Origin: Blasia pusilla
Lineage: Eukaryota; Marchantiophyta; Marchantiopsida; Blasiales
Assembly: GCA_050084515.1 (NCBI GenBank)
Contig: CM114271.1
Span: forward strand, 65,782,001 to 65,846,000
DNA length: 64,000 bases
Direction of reading: 5' to 3'
Part shown: in pieces, positions 1-12,214 of the stretch
How positions within the stretch are numbered: the first letter of the stretch is position 1
Layout of the letters: each line of letters starts with the position of its first letter
Made by a program: the position numbers and the translations under genes
Notes under the pieces: generated by a model
What the model saw: only the letters and a program-made list of their open reading frames with translations
Told to the model about the DNA's origin: nothing
Databases searched by the model: none

Positions 1-359
1 ATGTCTAAGAGTTCGATTCTTTATGAGATTAAAAAAAATCCACGTGAAAGTCATGAAGAGTCTGAGACTACTGCTTTCACTTTCAGATAAAATGAAACTC
101 ATTTGTAAGAAAAATCAAACGACCTAGCCGTAAAAGCTATCTTTCTTGATGTAGAAAATTATCTCTAACAAGAATTTTACTAAAAAGTAGGTTACTGATA
201 TGGCAATGGAGGCTATGTTTCTTAGAACTTTAGATTTACCTCATGGGGTACATGCACTTGAAAACTAAATTTTTATGCGATGTGACGCATGTGGGTTTGA
301 ATATGGATTGTGTAGCAGTAAATGATAGTTCCTCACATGTGGCTCATCATTGCATGCAG
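1..359. other. Left edge, intronic or unassigned
   Basis: No convincing coding segment is seen. The interval ends in a plausible splice acceptor (tgcatgcag, ending at 359) for the kinase exon that follows. It is therefore probably intron of a gene whose 5' part lies outside the window. Confidence 0.4.
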
Positions 360-1566
360 ATACCTTTCAGGGTGGAGGTTGACGACAAAGAGCGATGTGT
401 ACAGCTTTGGAATCGTTCTTCTGGAGCTGATCACGGGTCGCAAGCCAACTGCAGTGATCCACTTCGCAGATGGTACCCAGGGCCAATTCATGAGTTGGGT
501 AAGAACACTATCCTTCTCCCGACTTTCCAATGGCGCACTGTCCTTTGATCGGATCCTCACTTTTATGAGCTGGATCACCACGAGCACCACGTGAATTAAT
601 TCCTCGACACTTTCAAACCCTAGTCCGAAATCCTAGGCCTGCGCAGGCAGCCAATTCGCATTTAACGCTTTGATAAACCTCAATGCCAAGCAATTCATGA
701 ATATGGATGGGTCTTCTGAGACCAACGCCACGATTATACTCTGAAAACTAATGAGTAGTGCGTGTGTCTGTTATGGGGTTTGTCCTGTGCGTGTGCTCGG
801 TTACTGGTTACTGCCACTAGTCTACGTACGATAAATTCTGGGGCTTTGCAATTGGAACGTCTAGGTAGTCTCATCTCGTCCCAGCTCGGTAAAATATATT
901 TTCAACTCCAAATACCTCCAGTAGATCTAGAGAGAATCCTTGACCAAGAAGCTGCAACCTGAACGTCATGAATTGTCTCCAGTTGCAGATTGATGTAGAG
1001 GTGAAGAGATAGATGAAGTGTAATATGTAGACTTCATGAATGGAACATGTGTGAATGTGTAGGTGTAGGGGTTCCTTGTATACTACAAAACGAATTGAGT
1101 TCGTTTGTTGGCGCAATTAGCAATAAGGTCCAGGATAACGGAGGAATGTCTGTTTGGGATGTGCTCAGTGTGACCAATACATTCGTAAAATTCATTGCTT
1201 GTGCAGACGAGGACCGCACAGCGAAATGGTGATGTTCTTTCGATCGTAGACCCGGATCTGAATGAGAAGTTCAACACTGATGCATTGTGGAAGGTAGCAG
1301 AGCTCGCATGGGGAGCTGTGGAAACGCAAGGCTCCAACAGACCGGACATGGGGGAGATAGTGCGAGGATTGATGGAAGCAATTCAGATGGAGTTGTCAGA
1401 TTTTGACACGGGAACCGATACTTTGGGTCAACACGAACAGGATGATCGTGAGTACGAGTCTTCTCGAGCATCTTACTCCTCCACTGCCCCATTGAAAACA
1501 CAGGCCAGCTATTCTTCCATCCCTTCCCTGGACTCAGAGACGATCCGGCACCACCAGCCAAGGTAG
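360..1566 (+). CDS. Receptor-like protein kinase, C-terminal exons (partial)
   Basis: Two exons are visible, 360-498 and 1207-1566, joined in phase 0 by a GT-AG intron (donor gtaaga at 499, acceptor ttgtgcag ending at 1206). Exon 1 encodes [20 protein letters not shown], which is protein-kinase subdomain IX with the conserved Asp, followed by GRKPTA. Exon 2 encodes [17 protein letters not shown] and NRPDMGEIV (subdomain XI with the conserved Arg), then an acidic Ser-rich tail and a stop at 1566. This is the typical end of a plant membrane receptor-like Ser/Thr kinase, probably of the LRR type. The N-lobe, transmembrane segment and ectodomain would lie left of the window. The residues just before LTTKSDVYS are shorter than usual, with the DPEY stretch of the activation segment missing. 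Either the exon start is wrong or the gene is damaged. The kinase family is clear; the subfamily is inferred. Confidence 0.75.
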
Positions 1567-2430
1567 AGCACTTCATTCTGGTCCCGGCAGTTTCCAGTCC
1601 ACACATCCCCTCTTTCCATTGCAACTGAATCTCCAGAAACACCGCCCGGATCAGATCGATCCACACATCAAAGCCCAGCCCAGCCCAACGAGGGATCATG
1701 AAGCGTCCAAGATGTTGACAGCCGGCCCCAAGAGCTTTAGACCCATGAACTTCGATTCATCAAACTTGGTCAGATCTTCCCTCTCGAGGCTCTGGATAGA
1801 TAGCTTTGGTCTTGCTGGGCCCAACTTCATATCCACCGCAGGAAAGGGGTTCATCTGATATTTATCGAGAGGGCGGATTGGTCCCTGGCCGATGCCAAGA
1901 ATTGGGTCGATTTGAGACTGTGTCCGTTCATATGAGTGATCAATACTCTGTCACCTTCAGGACTGTGAAAGCTTTTCCATGGATTTTCGGAATTCATACC
2001 ATCGAGAGGGATTTCCAGAAGATTGGGGCCTTGTTTCTCCTCATCTTTTGAACAACGAATTGCATCATGAAGAGTCACCTGTCAAGGTGTATGGCTCCAT
2101 GGGTCAAGCTCCATGGATCGGGGCTAGCTTGTCAAGCTCCATAGCTTCATGAATCTGGAGAAGCTTGCCAAGCTCCATACATCGCTCCATGGATATATAT
2201 ATACATATGGAGCCTCTCCTGGATCTAGGCAGAGCTACTTCAAATGCATTGGCCGGTTCATTAAAATCACCGAAGGAGAAATGCGCACACGTCCTCGCGC
2301 GTAGTCATCGACCATGTCATCCCTCCTGCAAATGCTGCCTCTATCTATTTTGTAGATCATGAAGCTATCCCCCGGCTTTTAATACCTACATTCATTAAAT
2401 CGCACTGGAACCTCGTGACGGAAAGCACTT
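1567..2430 (+). other. Kinase 3' flank with short CTCCATGG-type repeats
   Basis: This is probably 3' UTR followed by flanking DNA. Around 2085-2205 the decamer CAAGCTCCAT and its variants recur four to five times. No coding segment was recognised. Confidence 0.35.
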
Positions 2431-2529
2431 TAGGGTTGCACTTTGGCACCATCTGCACACACCTCTATGTGCTGCACAGGGATGCGCTGGCCATGGCCGT
2501 CAGCATTATGCAGATTTGTAACTAACGCT

Positions 2530-3125
2530 CCGCACCATTCGTGCCCTAGCAATCAATCAATCCAACGTTTTCAGGGAACTGCACTCAATTATCCACCAGC
2601 ATCAAAGCAACCGATTCTAAAGTCTCGGGAAACTGGCATGGATTTGACAGTGGCCATGAGGAATGACAAGACAGTAAATCAATCCAATGCTCACTGACTC
2701 GGAACAGCACCCGAAAATTCACCAGCGTCAAAGAAAGCAAGCAGTTCAATATTTTCGCGAAACTGCCATGGACCTGACGGTGACGATGGCGACCGACGCG
2801 CATCTAGTGCCCAAGCCTACAAGCAAGCAATCAACCAATCAATCAATAAGTCAATCCAACGTTTACAGAGAACTCCACCCGAATATTCATCCGCCTCCAC
2901 GAAAGCAACTCGATGTTCACAGGAAACTGGCATGGATCCGTCAGCGGCGATGGGGAACGACGCACTAGTAGTGCCCGAGCAATAAATCCACCCAATGCCC
3001 ACAGAGAACAGAACTCGAGCATCCACCAGCAACCAACTCCCATCATGGATCCGACAGTGGCGATGGCGAACGGCGCTTCACTCCTGCCCGATCAATCCAA
3101 CCACCGTTCACAGACACGTAGACCT
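2530..3125. repeat. Degenerate tandem repeat, unit about 110-165 bp
   Basis: At least four diverged copies are visible. The landmark 'catggat..gacagtggc.atgg' occurs near 2637, 2767, 2931 and 3044. It is followed by a 'tgcccgagcaat.aatccaa' block and a 'cacagagaac..cacccg' block. The unit length is irregular, so this is an old minisatellite-like array. Short reading frames across it look incidental. Confidence 0.6.
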
Positions 3126-4493
3126 CATTATTTATTCATCAAACCCCAAACAAACATCTGGATGTTCTCAGAAGACTACTTACTGGCTTACGTCCGACGG
3201 TGGCGAAGGCGAATAGGCACCATCGCTGGCCGCGTATGTCGAAACTTACAGGGATCGGATTTGCATACTGTGCGCAGCATCGGCTTTTCGAAGTGCGCGC
3301 CCACGTTTGTCGAGCATTACCGGGATCGGATTTGCCTCACAGGGATTGGATTTGCATAAATTTTACAAATAAGTAAATAAGGAAATAAATAAATTCAGAC
3401 AACCATTCAATTAATTCCATGGATAGAGTGAGGTTTGCATGCACTGACTGGATGTGCGCATTTCCGGAAGCCATGTTCATACTTGTATTTTAAAAATTTT
3501 AAAAAGAGCTATCAGCCCGTTAAAAAAAAGATTGATTTACGAACTTTTATGTGAGGAATCTGACTACGAGGGTATGGTACTGGAGGGTATGTAAGATGTC
3601 TTCCCTTAAGCCCTTATCTTTGTACCCCGTGCCATTCACACCACCAAATATCCTTAAAAGAAATTCTAAGAGGGAAAACAAAAACAAAAAATTCTATCCC
3701 ATTGCCATGTGTCAATAGATAAGAAAGTGTTTTGGAATGTATGAAAGTATGCATAGAGCCCTCAAGTAGAATTGGCCAACCGGTTTCAAAGGAAATTATT
3801 ATTTTTCCAGCACTTGCAGGCCCTTAATTGTAGTGGGACATGAGTGGGACTCAAGGACTTATGGTAGGAAATTCCTTACCATGACCTTGGAAAGAAACTA
3901 ATAGGTTGTTGGAATCCCCCAGACACAACCCATATCATTCTTCATAAACCTCATTCATCTTTTCAACACACAAGTAGTTTCGTATACATACAAAAATATA
4001 TGAAGATTACACAACAAAATCAAAGTAAAAATAGCACACATGGTCAATCCCACTCTTGAATCTAAATATCATTATTAAGTCACATTCTTTATGAGGAAGT
4101 CCCATTTTTGCAAAAAAAAGTGGACCAATTCATCCCTGGGGCGGACAAGTGTGGACACATGCACGGACGTAGATTGTAAGAAGTGAGGCCCACACTTGTA
4201 ACTCATAATGGAAAACAAAGTAAGGGTGGGCGGGGCAATAAGGGGGGAGGGAGTGAAAGTGGAGGAAGGAATAAAAAGAAAAGTGGGGAACATAGAGGCA
4301 AGTGGATGAATGAGGAAGAGGGAGGATGTGAGATCCACATGGAAAATTCCTTGAGATATAAGTCCATGGACATGTCCAAGGACACAAAATTTATCCACAT
4401 GTAACCTTGAGAAATCCAAAATCTAGCTCTCCGGATCTTAATTACCAAACCCTAAAATAAACACTACTCTCGGAAGAATTTAGCTGAAGATTA
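3126..4493. other. Intergenic, no gene seen
   Basis: This is AT-rich DNA with a purine-rich stretch around 4215-4330. Nothing supports a gene, and no terminal repeats were found. Confidence 0.5.
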
Positions 4494-5080
4494 TGTCGTG
4501 CGAATCCACATCGTCATACAACATACATCGCTGACATACCATACGCACATACATACATAACATAGACGAGAGTATCCACAAACGCAAGTGTACCACAACT
4601 GAAATCCGTGAAAGACCTACCGTCATAAAACACGTTTACAATCACATACAATCGAGCCAAACCCACTCCACGATGGGAGAATCTAGGTCGAAGCTTGTGG
4701 GAAACACCATAGCCAAGGGCTCTACTCACTACCAAGGCTAACTCCCAACGCAACAGGCTCAACTCAAAGAATTGCCTGTTCTTTGAGGGCAAGCCACCTT
4801 ATATCCTCCAACCTAAGAGCAAGCCCTACTGGGAAAGTCACCCCCAAGTGAGTAACCCCCAATCCTATGTATGGAACCGCATCTCTACCAAGCCACTACG
4901 GTCCTACATAAGGAATGGCCTCTACCAGCACACCATACTCTACGACATAATCCGTATGGTCATGACAAATTTGTCGTGCTTAATCCACATCGTCATACAA
5001 CATACATCGCTGACATACCATACGCACATACATACATAACATAGACGAGAGTATCCACAAACGCAAGTGTACCACAACTC
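4494..5080 (-). repeat. 3' LTR region of copy 1, in a B-A-B arrangement
   Basis: A 373-bp unit A (4599-4972) is flanked on both sides by a ~105-bp unit B (4494-4598 and 4973-5080). In the element sense, B begins TGTGGTACACTTGCG and ends GCACGACA. A begins TGTCATGACC and ends GGATTTCA. Unit A carries a TATA-like GATATAAGG (minus strand, about 4797-4806), as expected of a promoter-bearing LTR. It is not settled whether the LTR is A alone, A+B or B+A+B (see findings). Confidence 0.65.
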
Positions 5081-5082
5081 GC

Positions 5083-5100
5083 CCCCCTAACTGGCGGTTA
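5083..5100 (-). other. Polypurine tract of copy 1
   Basis: In the element sense the sequence reads TAGGGGGGCGAG, lying between the PHD stop codon and the first LTR unit. Copy 2 has TAGGGGGGAAA at the matching place. Such a tract primes plus-strand DNA synthesis in LTR retrotransposons. Confidence 0.55.
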
Positions 5101-5251
5101 GGTCCCTCTAACTCCCAGGTAGCCCTATACATCTACTACATGCTATACACCTTCTTGGGTGCCCGAATCAGAAGGCCGGGTGCTAGGTTGCCCCATCGTT
5201 AGTCGCACATCTGTAATCCATATCATGCAAAGATCAAGTCATCTACCTCTC

Positions 5252-6640
5252 CTAAGTACATCGAGGACAAACCCACTTTCCAGAGGAACAACATCCAAAC
5301 GTGGAGTCAAACACATCATGTGCCAACCCCTAGAACACCGATCACACACCAACATACGGGCTGCGTTACCAGCAGACCCACACAACATGCACCTCAAGCT
5401 AGCACGTATCATGGCTAAGCTTGGGTCAACAGTACCATCCACATTTGGAAGATGACATGGCGCACAATTACGCACATGGTCCTTCCAAACAACTCCATCA
5501 CGACCCTCCAACATGAGAACTCCAGAAGCTAACACCTCACGACTTTTCGTAAAATAGTGCGGCCTGCCGTCACATCCAATGTTGTCGGGCAATCTGCTGC
5601 AAATAGACATAGTCCCCACATGGAACCTACGAATCGATGGTCGATAACCTCCACCCGAATGGTTGCATACCGCAACGTATCCCCTGTGTTGAGCAATGGC
5701 AAGATTCTCAAAGGTTGTTGGCATAACTCTCCGAAAGAGCTCGCCCGTTGAGAACACACCCTCATCCACATCTCTCGGGTCATCAAGGTTCACCACCTCA
5801 CTAGACTCCCGACGCAATTGTTTGGCAAGTCCGGATCTCGGCCGTATAATGTAAAAATAAGGTGAGAAGGAAGCCAAGGATGCTTGGCGATCGAACCTAT
5901 ACCCCATGGCTAACCATGGCAACCGAATATCCCGGTCTCAAGATGCCCTTCAGAGGCCATACTTGCGCAATGCCCTCTTCACCGCCCCTGAACCACACGC
6001 TCAGCCAAACCATCCGTGATCCGGGATCTCGAGACGTGGTCCGATGATCAATCAACGCCTTGTCACACAAGACCTGAAACTCACCTGAAACTCAGTTCCT
6101 GGTCGGTCAAGACTTCACTGGTGCACCAAAATGACTAAGCACTCTATCCAGAAACGCATACGCCGTTCCCTCACTTGCCTTGTTCGGTAATGCCACCAAC
6201 TCAATCCACTTGGAGAAGTGCTCCACCATCACCAACACATATCGATGATGTCGCATACCAACGGTAACGGTCCCGCAAAGTCCACACTCCAACGGTAACC
6301 CAACCCCATAATAGGCAAGGGGTGTAATTGTGGTGTAGGGGCATTAAATGATGCCTCACCCGGTCACAAACCATACAACGTGACACCAATCGCTGCACTG
6401 AGTATGCATGCCACGCCACCAAATCTTGGCCAAGGAGTAAGCTATACGACGCTTTATCCCAAAATGTCCCAACTCCTCATGGGCATGTCGCACAATGCGC
6501 TCTCTCTGAGCCACATGTGGCACTACTCGTACTCTACCATCCTCCCACATGCGGAGAATATGTGTTCCCTCCAATCGATACCTCTTAGCACGTTGAAGAA
6601 CACGGTCTCGCTCCTTGGCACTCACTATGCTTGGCACCCT
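5252..6640 (-). pseudogene. Integrase with C-terminal PHD finger (copy 1)
   Basis: Reading from 6640 downward, the HHCC zinc-binding start is visible as RHAHEELGHFG near 6520-6490. The core follows (RYVLVMVEHFSKWIELVAL, then DRVLSHFGAP, about 6250-6110). The stretch with the second catalytic Asp is damaged. From 5922 a continuous 227-codon frame runs from the integrase C-terminal region (WLAMGYRF, ASLASFSPY, LEGRDGVVWK) straight into a PHD finger. The finger has CMLCGS, MLVCDRC and SRGWHMMC, i.e. C-x2-C, C-x2-C-x4-H-x2-C. A one-base shift hides the last pair, but the neighbouring frame still reads WVCPRCT then stop at 5252. Integrase inserts the cDNA; PHD fingers usually read histone H3 tails. 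That the finger replaces the chromodomain is inference from its position. Confidence 0.8.
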
Positions 6641-6699
6641 ACTGGTCCGAGGAACTCCAACACCAACGCATCATCATGAATATCACGCTGATCCCACCA

Positions 6700-8360
6700 C
6701 CATCTCCAACCTTAGGATCTCAAGGCTGGCCATCTACCCTCTAACTAGAGTAAGATATCATGTGGTCCTCCATACTAGAGTCCACCCCTAACCAACATAA
6801 AAGGCGGATGCATGCCAAGTGGCACCATCTCCTCATCAACCTCGCCATGCCATCTAGCCCCGCTTGTATCCTCTTGGCTAGTACATGGGTTCCTACTCAA
6901 CCCATCAAGCATCAAGGTTGGCAACCCAGGTCTATGTACCACCCGGAAGTCATACTCTGTAAGATAAGAGCCCACCGTGCAAGCTTCCCGTAAGCTTGTC
7001 CGACTCCATCAACCACTTGAGCGGCGGTGGTGATCAGAACAAGGATAAAACTGTGTGCCAAACAAGTAACACCTAAAGTGTGCCACACCCACACTCGCCA
7101 AGCACTCTCCCTCATATGAACTATAGCGCGACTCCGCTGCATTATTCGAACGACTTGCATAGGCCACCACAAACTCCATGTGCTCATCATCATGTTGTGT
7201 CAACACCGCCCAAGTCCCAACCTACTCCAATCAGTGTGTAATGAAATGGGCGCCCTCGATAGGTCTCCTCAAGATAGGCGCCGCCACCAACCGGGCCTTA
7301 AGCTCCACAAAAGCTCTCTCCCGATCATCTCCCAAAGTGCCACTCTTGATCTGATTTCAGCAATTGGTTCAAAGGCTTTGCCATAGCACTAAATCCCTTC
7401 ACATACCTTCGATAGTAGTTCGCCAATCCCATGAATGCTCGAACTCTACTCACATCTATCGGATGCGGAATAAGTGCAATAGCCTCCACCTTTGCTTGCT
7501 GAACTCCCAAACCACCTGGATAGATCACATGACCCAAGTACTCAACATCCTCATGGAAGAACTTACACTTTCTCGGATGCAACGTAGACCATGAGCTTTC
7601 AACCGCTCAAACACCATCTGCAAATGTATCTGATGCTCCTCCACCGTGTTACTGAACACCAAGATATCATCAATGTAACACCGAACAAAATCCAACCCTG
7701 CTAGGATCGTGTCCATCACTCTTTGAAACTCGGCAGGTGCATTCTTTAACCCAAAGGGTAAGAATTTCCACTGGTACAAACAATCCTTGCCATGAGAGTT
7801 GACATCCCAAAATCTTTGTCTTGGCCTTGTCACTCTCCCGAATCGGCAATTGATGGTATCTTGCCCGAAGATCCAAAGTACTGAAAATCTTTGCCTGTCC
7901 CACCACATCAAAGATCTCCTTAGGTGTAGGCATGGCATACCTATCGGCCTTGGTTTGCCGATTGATAGGACGGTAATCTCCACACATCCGCCTATCCGTG
8001 TAGTTGCCATGCATATCCTTTTTAGCAGGCATGACAGTGGCTGATGCATACTCTCCATGCGACAACTCCACTAATCCAGCCTCCAAAAGGTCCAACGTCC
8101 TACTCTGAATCAAGTCCCTCTCCATATCACTATATCGATAGGGACGACGGAAGATTGGCGTATCACTAGCCAAATCAATCCGTATACCGGGTCCAACCAG
8201 AGAACCCAACTCCTTCATGCTAAAGGCAAAACAACTCCTATAAGCACGTAGGAACTGTGTCAAGCGTCGTTTCTCACCTCCCGTAAGCTTGGGCCCAAGT
8301 AATGGCTCCCAAGTCTCCTCCACTGGCATACTAGAGGGAGAGGACGATGCCATTGGCTGC
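6700..8360 (-). pseudogene. Reverse transcriptase and RNase H (copy 1)
   Basis: RT starts near 8310 with WEPLLGPKLTGGEKRRL. Then come PIFRRPYRYSDMER, the MCGDYRPINRQT palm segment, FSTLDLRARYHQLP, KFLPFGLKNAPAEFQRVM and the catalytic box CYIDDILVF (about 7680), with YLGHVIYPGGLGVQQ further on. RNase H follows (VAYASR.NNAE, YSSYEGECLA, about 7200-7010), with the connection EYDFRVVHRPG and DGLSRNP at 6970-6870. At least three frame changes separate these blocks. This is typical Ty3/gypsy pol for cDNA synthesis in the particle. Confidence 0.85.
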
Positions 8361-8462
8361 TACGCAACCCCCTCACAAGATGATACACCCTTAGCTACAC
8401 CATCATCTCGAGCAAATAACTCCTCCACCAAAGATGAGCAACCAACTCCACATGCCCAACCA

Positions 8463-9816
8463 TTACATCCCATTTACTCCAAGGATGCAAAATACTACTC
8501 TCCTCGCTCCCTCACCGATGCCTCTACCGCCCCGGTAGCCATCGAGCTCATTACAAGGGGTGGAAGACCCCATGACATAGTCCGAAGTCGACGCTGCTCG
8601 GCCATACCAAGACTCAAAATCCAAGTCAAACAATTCAGGTCCATGGCCTGACCCAACACATGACGTCGTGAAGCCTCGTAAATAGAAGCAACCATTTGCC
8701 ACGCCAAGAGTAAATCCCATCGCACGCTCTCTCTCATCAGCGTTAGGCTCCACCAATTGTCGCACATGAGAATCCCATACAAGCCCGAACCACCCTTCCT
8801 CGTAGGCATGTGACGCGGGAAAACTCACAAATGTGGGTAGTGCCATCCTAGGTGGCCCACATGGTTCACCACCGCCATGGGTGACCGATCAATAACCTCA
8901 CCACTTGAGAAAGTCGCCAAGATTCAAGATACTATCCACCGTAAGGCGAGGATCAGACCGCATCATATGCTCGACGTAGAACCTCCCTAGGCAACAAGTT
9001 TGTCCACCACAAGCGTGGGCGATGTGCACATAAAGCCAACTCATGGCACAGCATCCAACAACACCGCTGGTCCAATCCAAGACCGCACCTCATGAACACT
9101 CGCCATCATCCGGTCCGAGTGTCACCCAACAATGGAACATTCTCCATAATGTAAGCTAGAGCACGTGCTCGATGAACGTGAAGATGTCGTAACATCCATA
9201 ACATCTCCCAAAACAATCGAGACCTAGGGTCATGTAATCCCTCACCACGACCAAAGACGTGTGACTGACCCGACATGGCCATCCAAAGAATCACCAAATC
9301 CACAGGACCAACCTCTCAAGGTCCTGCGCTTCAACAATGCAATGTGTGATGGTAAAGCACACTGGTACCCTGAATAGGTGATGGCGGCAACAACTCAGGA
9401 TATCTCGCATCAATCGACCAATATGTTCGGGATGAGACTCTCGGGCCGTCTCATCTCGCTCCACATACACGTATCTCCACACAGAATACCGGCCCGCAAC
9501 ATCGCCGCCAAACCGGTGCTAATCCCACCAAAGAGATCTAACACACAAATGCCCTCCGGCGGATATCGCCATACAATGGGTGTAGTATCCAAAGGGGATA
9601 ACCTAATCGGGCAGAAGTAGGAGTCCGCCGTGGGGCCTCCTCTTCCTCGTGAGGTATAATAGCCTCACACCAAGCCTCTGCACTAGGCGATCGCCCTCTG
9701 CCGTAGTGCACCTTTGAACTCCAAAGTGGCACATCCAACGATGAGGATGCCTTTGCTGCAAAAATAGGGACCTCCTCTACCTCCTCATGCGCAGGAGAAT
9801 CCATAGCGTAAAACAC
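8463..9816 (-). pseudogene. Cytosine-5 DNA methyltransferase domain in retrotransposon (copy 1)
   Basis: The motifs occur in canonical order from high to low coordinates. Motif I is VLDLFGGISTGLAA (about 9550). Motif II is YVYVERDETARES (about 9475). Motif IV begins DLVI (about 9300) and leads to a catalytic-loop stretch disrupted by a small indel. GLHDPRSRLFWEML follows, and motif VI is YIMENVPLLGDTR (about 9160-9120). The C-terminal part has VSFPASHA, QLVEPNADERERAMGF (motif IX region, about 8760-8720) and VLGQAMDLNC (motif X, about 8650). By eye the closest family is Dnmt3 (STGL after motif I; FW...ENV spacing). It is not plant DRM, whose motif order is rearranged. It would methylate cytosine using S-adenosylmethionine. 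This copy is broken by frameshifts. It sits between protease and RT, in the same position as in copy 2. Confidence 0.8.
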
Positions 9817-10057
9817 TACCCTCCAAAAAGTCTCCCAGCCAAGTGACTACTCCACTAAAACCACCACAGATGCTAACACTGTTGGGGAAGACCCTCTTGG
9901 TCGAGCCCCTAAATAAATCTCACAGAACTTGGCTCATACGTCCATCCCGGACGCCAACCTGGTCTATAAGACGCTGTCTCACCAAAGAATCCATCTGAAA
10001 ACCCATCGGGTACACATCGCTCCTCCAACTAGTACATCATACGACTCGGTGATGTGA

Positions 10058-10345
10058 CTATCGAGATACTCCCAACCGGGAGCTATCGATCGCATGATCT
10101 GGTCTCAACTGCACGTAAAACTTCTCCCGTGTCATGAATTGAGACCTATCATTGGCTCCTCCAAGTGATGTTTGAATCTGGAATGGGCAAGGCTCAAGCT
10201 CGACCTCCGAATACCCAAACCAATACATGCCGCCTTTCCCAACATCAAGGTTGGGCACCGAGTCTAACAAGACTCTATCTGGTCTATACACTGTCCTATA
10301 GGACTCACCAATCGGAAGATCCCACTCCGGTTGTCCAACATACAT
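10058..10345 (-). pseudogene. Retroviral-type aspartic protease (copy 1)
   Basis: The active-site region reads RVLLDS and is followed by a sequence that has lost the expected Gly-Ala; copy 2 keeps LLDSGA at the same place. Downstream PFQIQTSLGGA and MTREKFYVQLRP align with PFWIQTSLDGA and ITRQEVVVRIRP in copy 2. The protease would cut the Gag-Pol polyprotein. The active site is damaged here. Confidence 0.65.
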
Positions 10346-11099
10346 ACACCAGGTGTAAGCCTCTCGCGATCAATGGCTCCGGGCTGGTAATGCATCCATC
10401 TTCGCCGCCGCCGCCAAGTAGCACCGGTACTCAATGCTACTCGACATAGAGGGTCGCCCACCGCAACACCCTCATCCACCTCAACACGTGTAGCAAGAAT
10501 ACCCCACGTTCACACAACGTGGTCGCTAATCAAAATACAGGAGCTAAGTCAACTCCTAAAGCCATCGCCTCCGTGGCGAAAACAATGGGGATCCTAACAC
10601 CGAAGTTGCCATCCGCAATCTTTGCATTGATCGATCCGTGTCTACTACACGCGATGTAGATGCCTCGATCCCCGTTGTTGGCTCAATAGGTCGCGAGGAA
10701 CCATGGATGGAGTCCTAAGCACCTCAGACAACAAGAATGACTGGGAAGCCTAGCTCGCCTCCCGCCCTCACCCCTCTGTGGGTCCAACTCACAAGAGCAC
10801 CACGTGGCTCGACGCCGAGTGGCTCCTCAGAATGGTGATGCCTCAACTTGGTCTTTGCACTCGCCATATAAGAGAGATCATCCCCTCCATAAGAGGTGGA
10901 AGCCCCGCTCCCAAACTCCGATCTATGTTGGATACCACCATAGTAGCCAACCGCTCCAATGCTCAATCTCGGGCACCATAGCTAACTCTGTCGTAATGGT
11001 AGGGGTAGCCACCGTAGGCTCTCCAACCACTGGTCCACCTCTACCACCCCTACCATCTCTACCACCTCGGCCTCTCTGAGCTACTCCACCACGCCCACG

Positions 11100-12211
11100 G
11101 CCTGATCTCAACTCGGATGAAGATCAAAGCAACGCCTCGAGGATGACCTAGTCTCCTTAATGATCACACTGAGTTGGGGCCGACCGAGGCCCATCCTCCA
11201 AAGTCCGTCTCCCATCCTCTTGGGGACAAAACTTCCTAACATGATCACCTCCACATGTCCAACATGATCGCCCTTGCCAGGGGCAGCAAAGCAAATGAAG
11301 GCAATGGTCTCTGCACAAATGTCCCTCTAGGACTTGACTCGAGGTCGCGTGTACCCCCACGACTCCCACTACTACTACCACCACCACTACTACGAGACCG
11401 TGAGGTGGGCGGCTGAACACGAGAAGTAGTTGTTGTATCCCTATCTGAATACGGATGTCACCACTCTCTCCTTCACCATGTTAAGCTCAATCTTCTCAGA
11501 TAGAGCAAACACATGGGTCAATGTGGGTGAATCATCACTCATAAGAGTAGCATCACGTACCTACGGCGCAAATCTCTCGTCCAAGATCCCATACTAAAAT
11601 CGGATCGCTGATCCTCGCCACACCCTGGGTAATCGAAATCTGCGTCGATACGCGTGTATGCCTCACTTAAGACTCTCACCGGTCTTTCGCTCAAAGTCCT
11701 GAAGATTCCTCAACTTCTCCGTCTTCACTCCTTGATAGTTCTTCTTCAACCTCTTGAAGAAACTCGCAATCGGGCTAAACGATGGTGGGGCACTAGTACC
11801 TCCACTAGTACCTCCACCGGTACCCCCCACTCCGGCACTGCACTGCACCACTCGTCGGGCCTGGCCGGGCATAGTAGGAGCACTACTACCAATACCACCA
11901 TGGGTGATAGACACATAGCCTGGAGACCAATATTGTCTCCATGCCAATCTCAACAACATGGTCCTTCCTAAACTCATGGTAATCATCCATGGGTGGTCCT
12001 TCCAAGTCTTTGAAACAAACCCTTCCAAGCCAAGAAGGGTGTAAACAACGTATGTTCGCAACATCCGCATATCACACCACGTATCAAACTCCTGCATGAA
12101 GTCCTCCAACTCAATGGTACCCACTGCACCCGAGTATCGTCGTGGGCCCTTCATGGCCCCATATCCACCGTCCATGTCCCAAATCAATGGAGCTGCAACA
12201 CTCGATAACAA
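11100..12211 (-). pseudogene. Gag capsid and nucleocapsid zinc knuckles (copy 1)
   Basis: From 12211 downward there is a capsid-like segment (IELEDFMQEFDTWCDM, then TLLGLEGFVSKTWKDHP, about 12120-11980). A Gag-domain helix region follows (FKRLKKNYQGV, LRNLQDFERKTGESLK, about 11760-11665). Lower down, CWTCGGDHVRKFC (about 11265-11225) is a C-x2-C-x3-H-x4-C knuckle, followed by the start of a second knuckle. Frame breaks separate the pieces. Gag forms the particle and binds element RNA. Confidence 0.65.
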
Positions 12212-12214
12212 CGT

